Shown here: piece by piece, positions 17,643 to 25,021 of the stretch
How positions within the stretch are numbered: position 1 is the stretch's first letter
How the letters are laid out: each line of letters starts with the position of its first letter
NCBI GenBank assembly: GCA_900770405.1
Contig: CAAGKL010000252.1
Span: 1 to 35,592 of the forward strand
Reading direction: 5' to 3'
DNA: 35,592 nucleotides
Source of the DNA: Clostridia bacterium
Lineage (GTDB): Bacteria; Bacillota; Clostridia; UBA1381
Notes under the pieces: generated by a model
What the model saw: only the letters and a program-made list of their open reading frames with translations
Database searches by the model: none
What the model was told of the DNA's origin: nothing
Position numbers and translations under genes: made by a program

Positions 17643-18830
17643 CTATTCCGTCACTAACGCATCGCACAGCGCTTCCATTCCCGTTATGCTGTCCCACAGG
17701 TACACCGCCGCGCCGTAGCCCTCGCCCTCCGGCACGTCAAGCTCCGCCGAAAGCCCGGTATACGGCAGTCCATCATCGGTGCGCTCTATAATTTTACAGT
17801 CGGACACAATATTGCAAAGCGCACCGTCCTTTAAGAGAACCAAAATCAGCTCCGCGCTGTAATCCTCCGCCATAGCGTTATTCTTCAGCGACACCCGCGC
17901 GCTCAGCCTGCCCTTTGTGACCGATGCCGCCGGCTTGCCGTCGAGCAGCAGCTCCGGCGTGCCGATTTTGACCGGATCGGCAACGGGACAAGCCTCAACC
18001 GTCACACCGTCCGATATATTCCCGCTCAGATCCGCCGTGCATATCAGATAGGTGTAGGTTCTGCCGTTTGTAAGCCCCGACAGGCTGATGCCGTTGTCCG
18101 TCACTTTCTGCAAAAGCTTTTTCCCGTCGGTCACATCGTATACATAAACGGCGCAAAAGTCCGTGTCCCGCGGATTTTTCCACGTTATCTCCGCGCCCGA
18201 ATCGCGGTTCCTTGTCACGATGCCTGTAACCTCGCCCGGCGGCGTCATATCGAGTCCGTCCTCAAAACCGCCGTTCTCCAGCAGCTCCTCGCCGTAGCCT
18301 ATAACGCTGCCCTCCTCGCCAAAGAGCACCTCTCGCAACGAAATATTGTCCGCCGAAAGCCGCCCGCTGCCGCTCGACTGTATGCGCAGCTCCGCGCTCG
18401 TGCTCTTATACTCGAACACATACTCGGCATCGGACCATTCGCCGCAGGTCTTTACAATATTGCCGATATTGACAAGCGCCTCGTTCCCGAACATAAGTCT
18501 GTAGCGCCAGCTCGCGGACGGAACATTGAATTTTCCGGTTAAAATATAGCTTTTGCCGGGCTTTAATCCCTCGACATTCTGTGCCGCCTGGAAATTCAGA
18601 TTATCCATCTGCTCGGCAATTTCGATTATCAGCGAGCCGTTGCCGTCGCAGACGAGGCTTTTGTCCGTCGTCATACGCATAAAATTTTTGTCGGTGTCTA
18701 TTTGGACGCCGTTCGGCGACTGCCAGAAGGACTGCCCCCAGCCCGGCAGTTCCGCCGCATTGTTTGCCGCAAGGGCACGCCCGCCGAATACTCCCAAAAG
18801 CAAAATTCCGAGTGTGAATATTTTTTTCAA
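17643..18830 (-). CDS. Small secreted carbohydrate-binding-like protein with fibronectin-type domain (TTG start)
   Basis: A 395-residue exported protein without catalytic motifs. The signal peptide is residues 1-21 (FGGRALA/AN). The CBM4/9-like module (about 25-190) has PGWGQSFWQSPNG, LKPGKSYILTGK, WRYRLMFG and GEELLENGGFE, matching block by block the N-termini of the products at 13137-14969 and 21311-23992. Next is a fibronectin-III-like domain (about 200-285: EVTGIVTRNRDSGAEITW, GLTNGRTYTYLI), then a beta-rich C-terminus. The start codon is TTG: AGGAGG lies eight bases upstream, the signal peptide follows at once, and no ATG or GTG is suitably placed. The gap to the upstream SLH gene is 12 bp and to the permease downstream 16 bp, so it is produced together with the importer. 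Confidence 0.7.
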   Translation of the reverse strand: MKKIFTLGILLLGVFGGRALAANNAAELPGWGQSFWQSPNGVQIDTDKNFMRMTTDKSLVCDGNGSLIIEIAEQMDNLNFQAAQNVEGLKPGKSYILTGKFNVPSASWRYRLMFGNEALVNIGNIVKTCGEWSDAEYVFEYKSTSAELRIQSSGSGRLSADNISLREVLFGEEGSVIGYGEELLENGGFEDGLDMTPPGEVTGIVTRNRDSGAEITWKNPRDTDFCAVYVYDVTDGKKLLQKVTDNGISLSGLTNGRTYTYLICTADLSGNISDGVTVEACPVADPVKIGTPELLLDGKPAASVTKGRLSARVSLKNNAMAEDYSAELILVLLKDGALCNIVSDCKIIERTDDGLPYTGLSAELDVPEGEGYGAAVYLWDSITGMEALCDALVTE

Positions 18831-18838
18831 CGTTTTGC

Positions 18839-18844
18839 CCTCCT
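18839..18844 (-). promoter_or_regulatory. Ribosome binding site for a TTG start
   Basis: AGGAGG on the minus strand is eight bases before the TTG at 18828-18830 and overlaps the TAG stop of the upstream gene. The perfect site makes the rare start codon convincing. Confidence 0.6.
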
Positions 18845-21314
18845 ATTTCTTTATGACAAAAATCTCATACGGCACAGACGTTCTCATTCGCAGCACGATA
18901 TAATCGCCCTCCGCAATATCCTGAAGCGAGCCGCTTCGCACCTCGCCCATCGGTTCGTCATAAACGCACACAACCGCATTCTCCGGCGCAATCACCGTAA
19001 GCTCCTTGCCCTCGTCAAGCCTCATTCGCCGCTTTTCGTAGTCGACCGCAAGCGCCCTGCCGTAAATATACTTTGCGTTGTTTACGTCCGACACACTGCT
19101 TTTGAGCTCGCCGTCGGAGAGCATATACACCGGGACATACTGACTCAGCTTGCCCGAGGCGTCATATTTCGTCCGTATTATATCGCCGCGCCTAAGCCCC
19201 TTGAAGGTGTCCGGCTCGGTCGAGGTGTACGACCACAGCTCGCCCTTTAAAAGCCCGCGCACCACGCTGACACAGTCGCCGTCCACCACCGCGGTGTATG
19301 CCCTGTCGACCATCATACAATAGTCGGAATCCCCCAGCGACGACGACAGCCAGTCGCTTTTCGACGAGTCGTATTCGACCACAAACAGGCGCGAAAACAT
19401 ATACTTGTCAAAATCGTAAACGTCGGCGGTATACCGGCTTTCGCTGGTGAAATAGCCAAGGTCGGTGCACTCGAAATCCTCGTCCGACGCCCCGCTCTGC
19501 TTCGGTATGAGAAATACCTTCGCGTCCTTCTCGGCAAAAAACGTATTCTGGAACGACTTGTTCATCGAATAGTACTTGTTATTGTTCAAAAGGCTTGAAA
19601 TCTCGCTCTTGCGGAACACGTCGCTCTTGATTTTCTGCGCAAGCCCCGCGTCCGTCAGCGAAAACTTCTGCGCGGTTTCGATTGATTTTATCCGCTTTTT
19701 CGCGTCGGTTTCGTACCTGGTCATAACGCCCCTGTCGATAATCGCCGTAAGCGCACGCGCGTCATAGGTTTCGCCGTTGTACTTAACCTTTTCCCTAAGC
19801 TCATATGTCTGCCAGATTCCGTCCTGTGTGAAAATCTTCAGATGATCCGTGTCCGTCTCCTCATCGGTAAAGGCACGCTTGAGATAACCGTACTGCTTGC
19901 CCTCGTCCACGCGCTCGATCGCCGCCACACGGTCAAACGGGTCGAGGTACGCATAGTATTCCTTGCCGAGCTTCAGCTCCGGCAAAAGCCGCAGGCTCAC
20001 TGCGCCGAAAAATGCGCCAAGCGCATCATATTCCCCGTCCGCGAGGGTGATTTTGTCCTCCGACACCTGCGACACTGCCCCGCGCTTCATTTTATCCGAT
20101 ACAATCAGCTTAAAGTACGGGCTGCTCCCCGTCTGCGCCTCTGCCGCAAGAACCACATTATTTATATCAATTTCCCCGAACCCGAGTTTTTCCCCGTAGC
20201 TGTCATAAATATCAAAATCGGAATTTTCCGTCAGCTCAACTTTATCCTTAAAGCTGCCGCCGATAAATTTATTATAGATGCTTTTGCTCGCAGCAACGGT
20301 ATTTCTGACCCAGATTAAATCATAGCTGTCGATAAAAAGCACATCATATTCGCCGCTGCCGCGGCTGTCGAGCGCACGGATTGTCCCGCACTCCGGGATA
20401 AACGCTTCCTCCGGCAAATCGGGATACGCCTTGCCGTTATAGATAATATCCGCCACGGGGCTTATCTTGAGCTTTTTCTCGCGCCCGTCAAGCTCATACA
20501 CAACCGCGGCGCGGTCGGATTTCTCCCTCACAATATCCGCGTCGGTCAGCGTAATCTCCTTAAACTCCCGCTCTGCTTCGATATACAAAAGCAGGTCGCC
20601 GCCGTCAGTCTCGCTGTAGAACGCATCGACGTATTTCCCGAGCCATTCCTCCGCCGCAATGTCAGCGGCAAGCGTTTTGCCGTCTATACGAATCTTGCCC
20701 TCAGCCTCTCCCTCCGGCGAGGTGAGCGAGGTTTTATTATCTGCCGTGACTCGCCCGGATATTTTGTAAATGCCGAGATAATGCTCAAGCATGGTCTTAT
20801 CCGAGTCGAGCAGCTTTGTATCGAGTGCATTTGCCAGCATCTGCGAGCCCTGCGCCACCGTCAGCTTTTCCGCCATAGCCGCGCCCTTGTCAAGCCCGAG
20901 CCTGCCCGCCGCGCGCACATATCCCGCAGGATAGCCGCCGTACGCCGTCGCCATATCCCTGTAATTTAGCGCATTTACAAGCATAGCCGCAAATTCCGTG
21001 TAGGAAATTGTCTGCCCGGGGCGGAAATTCCCGCCGTCACCGGAGATAACTCCCAGCTCCCAAAGCGCCATTGCGGCATTTGCAGCTCGGCTGCCGGTTT
21101 CGGTATCGGCGAATATACACCTGTCGTATTCGCTGTCAAGCCCCATAGCGCGGCACAGCCACAGCGCCGCCTCCTCGCGCGTAAGCGGCGCCGACGTATC
21201 TTCGCCTGAAAATATCCCGAACGCCGCAAGCTCCCCGGCGGCATTACCCGATGCATAAGCAGCGGCGGAAAGGCAGAGCACCGCTGCAAAAAGCAGTGTG
21301 ATTATTTTTTTCAT
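18843..21314 (-). CDS. SLH-anchored surface protein with long repetitive beta-rich tail, function unknown
   Basis: An 823-residue exported protein: signal peptide 1 to about 22, then three degenerate S-layer homology units in roughly the first 170 residues (for example GVISGDGGNFRPGQTISYTEFAAMLVNAL at about 88-116 and YPAGYVRAAGRLGLD at about 127-141). These would anchor it to secondary cell-wall polymer. The remaining 650 residues consist of repeated small beta-barrel-like segments (ISGRVTADN.., KQYGYLKRAFTDEET.., YIYGRALAVDYEKRRMRL) with no known catalytic motif. A homologue is partly present at 33414-35592. Its ATG overlaps the stop of the upstream SLH gene (ATGA, 21311-21314), and AAAGGAGAGG precedes it, so the two SLH proteins are translationally coupled. 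I do not recognise the tail family; a scaffold or glycan-holding role is only inferred from position. Confidence 0.75.
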   Translation of the reverse strand: MKKIITLLFAAVLCLSAAAYASGNAAGELAAFGIFSGEDTSAPLTREEAALWLCRAMGLDSEYDRCIFADTETGSRAANAAMALWELGVISGDGGNFRPGQTISYTEFAAMLVNALNYRDMATAYGGYPAGYVRAAGRLGLDKGAAMAEKLTVAQGSQMLANALDTKLLDSDKTMLEHYLGIYKISGRVTADNKTSLTSPEGEAEGKIRIDGKTLAADIAAEEWLGKYVDAFYSETDGGDLLLYIEAEREFKEITLTDADIVREKSDRAAVVYELDGREKKLKISPVADIIYNGKAYPDLPEEAFIPECGTIRALDSRGSGEYDVLFIDSYDLIWVRNTVAASKSIYNKFIGGSFKDKVELTENSDFDIYDSYGEKLGFGEIDINNVVLAAEAQTGSSPYFKLIVSDKMKRGAVSQVSEDKITLADGEYDALGAFFGAVSLRLLPELKLGKEYYAYLDPFDRVAAIERVDEGKQYGYLKRAFTDEETDTDHLKIFTQDGIWQTYELREKVKYNGETYDARALTAIIDRGVMTRYETDAKKRIKSIETAQKFSLTDAGLAQKIKSDVFRKSEISSLLNNNKYYSMNKSFQNTFFAEKDAKVFLIPKQSGASDEDFECTDLGYFTSESRYTADVYDFDKYMFSRLFVVEYDSSKSDWLSSSLGDSDYCMMVDRAYTAVVDGDCVSVVRGLLKGELWSYTSTEPDTFKGLRRGDIIRTKYDASGKLSQYVPVYMLSDGELKSSVSDVNNAKYIYGRALAVDYEKRRMRLDEGKELTVIAPENAVVCVYDEPMGEVRSGSLQDIAEGDYIVLRMRTSVPYEIFVIKK

Positions 21315-23992
21315 TCAGCCCTCTCCTTTCCCGCATCACTGTTTAAGACGTTATACAATATCAGCGCAGCCTCGGCACGGCTCGCATTTCGCATCGGACA
21401 AAAACTTCCATCGGCATAGCCCGATATGATTCCGCCCGCCTTCATCTTCAGCACCGCATCACGGGCATACCCGCTCACCTCGTCCATATCGGCAAAAAAC
21501 TCCGTGTCGGCAGAGCCGAAATCAACGCACCGCGCCAGCATTGCCGCCAAATCCTGTCTTGTGATTTTTTCCTCCGGCATAAATCTGCCGTCATCGCCGC
21601 CGCACACGATGCCCGCGCGCGCCGCCAAAATGACCGCGTCATAGTACCAGCTGCCCGCACCGACATCGGAGAAAGCTGCCCCGTCGGTCACCGGCGTGAG
21701 CCTGAACGCCCGCGTCAGCATTGCGGCAAATTCCGCGCGCGACACATTCCGCTCCGGCGCAAAGCAGCCGTTTTCATCGCCGCTGATTATGCCGCGCCTG
21801 CCGAGCTGCTCAACCGCCGTCCTTGCCCACGGCGCGCTCTGCATATCGCCGAACATCTCGCCCGTGCCGCTCCTGATTTCCGACGTAAAGCTAACCGAGC
21901 TGCCCGAGGACGAGCCCCCGCCGCCGCCCGACGAGCCTCCGCCCGAGGACGAACCTCCGCCCGCGGTGCTGCCCCCGAGCGCCTTCACGGCATTTTCAAT
22001 CGCCCGCGCGAGCTCATTCTCCGACGAAAACGGTGATTTACTCTTTGCCGTCACTATGCTCTTATCCGCCGCCACACGGCTGTCGGTTCCGCTTTTCAGT
22101 GCCTTGTACTTATCGTAATATTCCCCGCTTATGCCGAGCGTCGATGCGTATTTGTTAATCAAATCCCCTATAACGCCGTATGTCGCGGCGTTGATTTTCG
22201 CCAGCGCATAGCCCTTTGAAAAGCTTTTCACAACCGCCTCAAAATCCGCGCAGTCCCTGCCCGCCATATAAACACACACCGCCGCCGCGATTTTCGGCTC
22301 GTTTTGTGCGAGCTCCGCCCAGGATATTTCGTCATTTTTAAGCCCGATTATACCGTCATACTGCTGCAAAAATGCATACACGCCGTCCGCGTCAAGCGTG
22401 CCGATACGCCTTGCCGCAAGCTCCTCGCAGAACAGCTTTACCGCGGCGGGCTCGCCGATTGACGCGTCCTTTCCCGCAAGCCGCGCCGCAAACGCCGCCG
22501 CCACGGCACTCTCGTCCGTCGCACCGCTGTAATCGCCGAGCGGAAAGCCCATCGCCAGATATGCATCATAATACTCACTGTCCCTTGCCAGCAGCGCATA
22601 GACATCGCCGCCGAAAAGCGCGCCCAGCGCTTTCTGCCTGCCCTCGGAGTTCACAAAAACCAGCTCCGGTGCGCATATCTCCCCGGTAATATCCGAATCG
22701 ACATACACCGTATATCTGCCGTCGCTCGCCCTGCCGTCCCGCGTATCCGCAAGCTTTGTCCCTATCTCAAAGCTGCCGTCCGCGCCGCTCGTTGTCTGCG
22801 CAATCGCCAAAATTGCGCCGAAATCCCGTCTGTCGGCATCTTTTCTTATTATCACCATCGTCACGCGCGCAGCCGCCGCCTCGGCAAGCCTGCCGCGCAG
22901 AAGATAGCTGTTGCCCGAAAGAACGGCGCCGTCAATTACAATATCGCCGTCCGTGCCCGAATTTTCTGTAAAGTGCAGCACCTGCTGCGGGGCGTAAACC
23001 CCTTCCTCCGCAATATAGCGCACATACACCGTCACATCGCCGTCGAATACCGGCGGTGCCGCCGTGTCCGCCCGCGTCCAAACGCTTCCGTCCGTCGAAT
23101 ATTCCATCTCATCGGTGAGCCCGACAATCACATTTCTCTTGTCGTCCTTTATAACCGTCGGCTTTGTCAGCTGCCTTTGCGGCACGGCGGTTATGCTCAC
23201 CCCGTCCGAATATATACCCTTGCGCGTTTTCGTTTTCACGGTAAAGGTGTAGCTCCTGCCGTTTTCAAGTCCGTCGACGGTATAGCCCTGCGCCGTCGGC
23301 GCAAGCTCCGCCGTTTCGGCGCCGCCTATGAACACGCAGACCTTGTCCCTGTTTTCGTCCGACGGCAGGCTCCAGCCGAGCGTCACGCTGCCCGACGCCG
23401 TTTCCGCCGTAAGAAGCGACACATCGGCGGGCTTTGCGAAATCAGCCTCAAAACCGCCGTTTACAAGCAGCTCGCGCTCCGAGCCGACCTCCGTAAGCGA
23501 CAGGTCATCGGCATAGAGCTCCCCCGCCTGTGCAACCTGCAGCTTAAGCTCGCGGCTTTTATGCTCAAAGGTAAAGGTATAATCAAGCTCGCACCATTTC
23601 TCCTTTTCGACAAGGTTTCGGAGCATCTCGAGCCGTGTATCGCCCATATACAGCCCGAACCCCCAGCTTGACGAGGATATGTAAATTTTCCCGGTAAGGC
23701 GATACTGCTTTCCCTCCTCAAGCGCCGCAACGTTCTGCACCGCCTGGGCGTTTAAGTTTGACATACTTTTCTCGCACCGGATATGCAGCACCCCGAGCCC
23801 GGACTGCACCCAATTCTCATCGGCGCTCGCCTCGACGACGGTTCCGCCCTCCGTAAGGCTCGCCCCCGCCGGATATTGCCAAAAGGACGCCTCCCAGCCC
23901 GAAATCGGCGATGCCACCTTTTCCGCATACGCGGATACGCCTGCGCCGCAAAACGCCAGCGCAGCGATTATTCCGCACAATAACCTTCTCAC
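21311..23992 (-). CDS. SLH-anchored glycan-binding-like protein (binding module, FnIII, Gly/Ser linker, three SLH)
   Basis: A surface protein of about 893 residues. After a signal peptide (ending VSAYA) comes a CBM4/9-like module (about 30-185 in the longer reading: SGWEASFWQYPAG, LEEGKQYRLTGK, ERELLVNGGFE). Next are a fibronectin-III-like domain (about 190-275), further beta domains (to about 450), a helical region (about 455-670, KALGALFGGDVYALLARD), a Gly/Ser linker (about 677-703) and three clear C-terminal SLH repeats (about 715-770, 777-830, 836-890). Typical SLH runs are GIISGDENGCFAPERNVSRAEFA and GIISGYADGSFCPMRNASRAEA. The N-terminal module matches two other proteins in this operon. 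The frame allows a GTG at 24002-24004, but AAGGAG then abuts the start; GTG at 23990-23992 has the same site 11 bases away and gives a better signal peptide. It probably displays glycan-binding modules on the S-layer. Confidence 0.82.
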   Translation of the reverse strand: MRRLLCGIIAALAFCGAGVSAYAEKVASPISGWEASFWQYPAGASLTEGGTVVEASADENWVQSGLGVLHIRCEKSMSNLNAQAVQNVAALEEGKQYRLTGKIYISSSSWGFGLYMGDTRLEMLRNLVEKEKWCELDYTFTFEHKSRELKLQVAQAGELYADDLSLTEVGSERELLVNGGFEADFAKPADVSLLTAETASGSVTLGWSLPSDENRDKVCVFIGGAETAELAPTAQGYTVDGLENGRSYTFTVKTKTRKGIYSDGVSITAVPQRQLTKPTVIKDDKRNVIVGLTDEMEYSTDGSVWTRADTAAPPVFDGDVTVYVRYIAEEGVYAPQQVLHFTENSGTDGDIVIDGAVLSGNSYLLRGRLAEAAAARVTMVIIRKDADRRDFGAILAIAQTTSGADGSFEIGTKLADTRDGRASDGRYTVYVDSDITGEICAPELVFVNSEGRQKALGALFGGDVYALLARDSEYYDAYLAMGFPLGDYSGATDESAVAAAFAARLAGKDASIGEPAAVKLFCEELAARRIGTLDADGVYAFLQQYDGIIGLKNDEISWAELAQNEPKIAAAVCVYMAGRDCADFEAVVKSFSKGYALAKINAATYGVIGDLINKYASTLGISGEYYDKYKALKSGTDSRVAADKSIVTAKSKSPFSSENELARAIENAVKALGGSTAGGGSSSGGGSSGGGGGSSSGSSVSFTSEIRSGTGEMFGDMQSAPWARTAVEQLGRRGIISGDENGCFAPERNVSRAEFAAMLTRAFRLTPVTDGAAFSDVGAGSWYYDAVILAARAGIVCGGDDGRFMPEEKITRQDLAAMLARCVDFGSADTEFFADMDEVSGYARDAVLKMKAGGIISGYADGSFCPMRNASRAEAALILYNVLNSDAGKERAE
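21896..21976 (-). repeat. Low-complexity Gly/Ser linker-coding repeat
   Basis: About 27 codons encode almost only Gly and Ser, giving imperfect repeats of a GGC/TCG/TCC pattern. The tract joins the helical region of the SLH protein to its three SLH repeats. It is a flexible linker, and at the DNA level a tract prone to slippage and length variation between strains. Confidence 0.75.
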
Positions 23993-24013
23993 TCTGTTTC
24001 GCACTCCTTCCCG

Positions 24014-24910
24014 TTATTTTATCGAGCCGATCATAACTCCCTTTACAAAATACTTCTGCAAAAACGGATAAACGCATATTATCGGCAGTGTAATAATCAT
24101 AACAAATGTCATTCTCAGCGATTCCGGCGTCACGGTTTTTTCCATTTCGGCGGTGCTGACGTATATGTTCTGCTCGTTTAGGCTTGTGATGTTCGACATA
24201 ACGTCCGCCTCGTTTAAAATCTGCTGCAGCAGCGTTGCTGCCGGGCGTATGGACTCGCGCGTTACGTAAAACGCGCCCGTGTACCAGTCGTTCCACTGCG
24301 TCACCGCGACAAACAGCACCATTGTAGCTATAATCGGCGAGGACAGCGGAAGAATTATCCTAAAGAATATCTTCGCCTCCGAGCAGCCGTCGATACACGC
24401 CGCCTCCGACAGCCCTTTGGGGATCGACTCGAAAAATGTCCGCATTATGACTATATTGAAAAATCCGTATAGGTTCGGAAGTATATAAATCCACACGCTC
24501 GTCAGAAGGTGCAGTCTGCGGTATAGTATGTAGGTCGGCACAACGCCGCCGCCGAACACCGTCGGTATAAATATCATAAAAATTACAAAATTTCTGCCCG
24601 GCATTTCCCTGAATGTAAGCGCATATGCCGCCATCGCGGCGAGCATAACGTTGAGCGCCGTGCCGACCACCGTTATCAGAACCGAAATTTTAAACCCCTG
24701 CAGGATTCCCGCGTTCTGAAATGCCGCTTTGTAGTTATCCAGTGTGAAGCACCTCGGGAATACGATAAACCCGCCGCGCATTGTATCGCTTGCCGTATTG
24801 AACGAACAGGCGAGAAAATACACGAACGGATAAAGCGTCGAGAGTGCAAAAAGTATAAGCACCGCAAGAATAACCCCCTCGGTTATTCCGTCAGACAGAT
24901 TTTTTTTCAC
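24014..24910 (-). CDS. ABC sugar importer permease, YtcP/LplC-like (second membrane subunit)
   Basis: An integral membrane protein of 298 residues (303 in the longer reading) with about six helices, the first VILAVLILFALSTLYPFVYF. Family marks include SFNTASDTMRGGFIVFPRCFTLDNY (broken here only by small changes), the EAA loop LSEAACIDGCSEAKIFFRIILP, and a C-terminus PFLQKYFVKGVMIGSIK that is almost diagnostic of YtcP/LplC permeases. It is the first gene of the long operon, nine bases before the SLH gene. An ATG at 24923-24925 is in frame but has no ribosome site and would lie almost at the predicted transcription start. The GTG at 24908-24910 has GGAGG eight bases upstream and gives MKKNLSDGITEG, a more usual N-terminus. 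Its promoter carries the proposed YesN operator. Confidence 0.9.
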   Translation of the reverse strand: MKKNLSDGITEGVILAVLILFALSTLYPFVYFLACSFNTASDTMRGGFIVFPRCFTLDNYKAAFQNAGILQGFKISVLITVVGTALNVMLAAMAAYALTFREMPGRNFVIFMIFIPTVFGGGVVPTYILYRRLHLLTSVWIYILPNLYGFFNIVIMRTFFESIPKGLSEAACIDGCSEAKIFFRIILPLSSPIIATMVLFVAVTQWNDWYTGAFYVTRESIRPAATLLQQILNEADVMSNITSLNEQNIYVSTAEMEKTVTPESLRMTFVMIITLPIICVYPFLQKYFVKGVMIGSIK

Positions 24911-24918
24911 ATTACCAG

Positions 24919-24923
24919 CCTCC
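24919..24923 (-). promoter_or_regulatory. Ribosome binding site favouring the GTG start of the permease
   Basis: GGAGG on the minus strand lies eight bases before GTG at 24908-24910, but falls inside the coding sequence if the ATG at 24923-24925 is used. With transcription predicted to begin near 24933, only the GTG start would have a normal leader. Confidence 0.5.
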
Positions 24924-24939
24924 ATTGTTTTATACTATA

Positions 24940-24996
24940 ATCATATATTTTTCCGCAAAACAAAACAATGGATAAATAATAGAAAAAAATTGGATA
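24940..24996 (-). promoter_or_regulatory. Predicted YesN-type operator and promoter of the long operon
   Basis: On the minus strand, TATCCA at 24991-24996 and again at 24969-24974 form direct repeats exactly 22 bp apart, each in a T-rich context (ATATCCAATT and TTATCCATTG). A -10-like TATGAT at 24940-24945 begins 29 bases after the start of the second repeat. No good -35 box is present, as expected for an activator-dependent promoter. The same arrangement, with identical spacings, precedes the oxidoreductase gene. Two direct half-sites two helical turns apart suit AraC-family DNA-binding domains such as that of the adjacent YesN-like regulator. This is inference from sequence; binding was not tested. 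Confidence 0.6.
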
Positions 24997-25016
24997 TTTC
25001 TATCATTTACCCATTG
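24957..25016 (-). terminator. Long AU-rich hairpin after the regulator gene (possible terminator or attenuator)
   Basis: Arms at 24997-25016 and 24966-24985 are inverted repeats over 20 bases with two differences. In the minus-strand RNA both differences become G-U pairs, so the stem is continuous, whereas in plus-strand RNA they would be A-C mismatches. The stem is followed by UUUUGUUUU. It begins five bases after the yesN-like stop, so it could end the yesMN transcript. Its low GC content is atypical for a terminator, and it overlaps the operator half-sites, so part of the symmetry may instead reflect protein binding. Confidence 0.5.
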
Positions 25017-25021
25017 CGTGA

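Noticed and set aside
21890..21980. Tandem repeat as a mobile or CRISPR-like array
   Set aside because: The repeats are in frame and encode a Gly/Ser linker in the SLH protein; there are no spacers.
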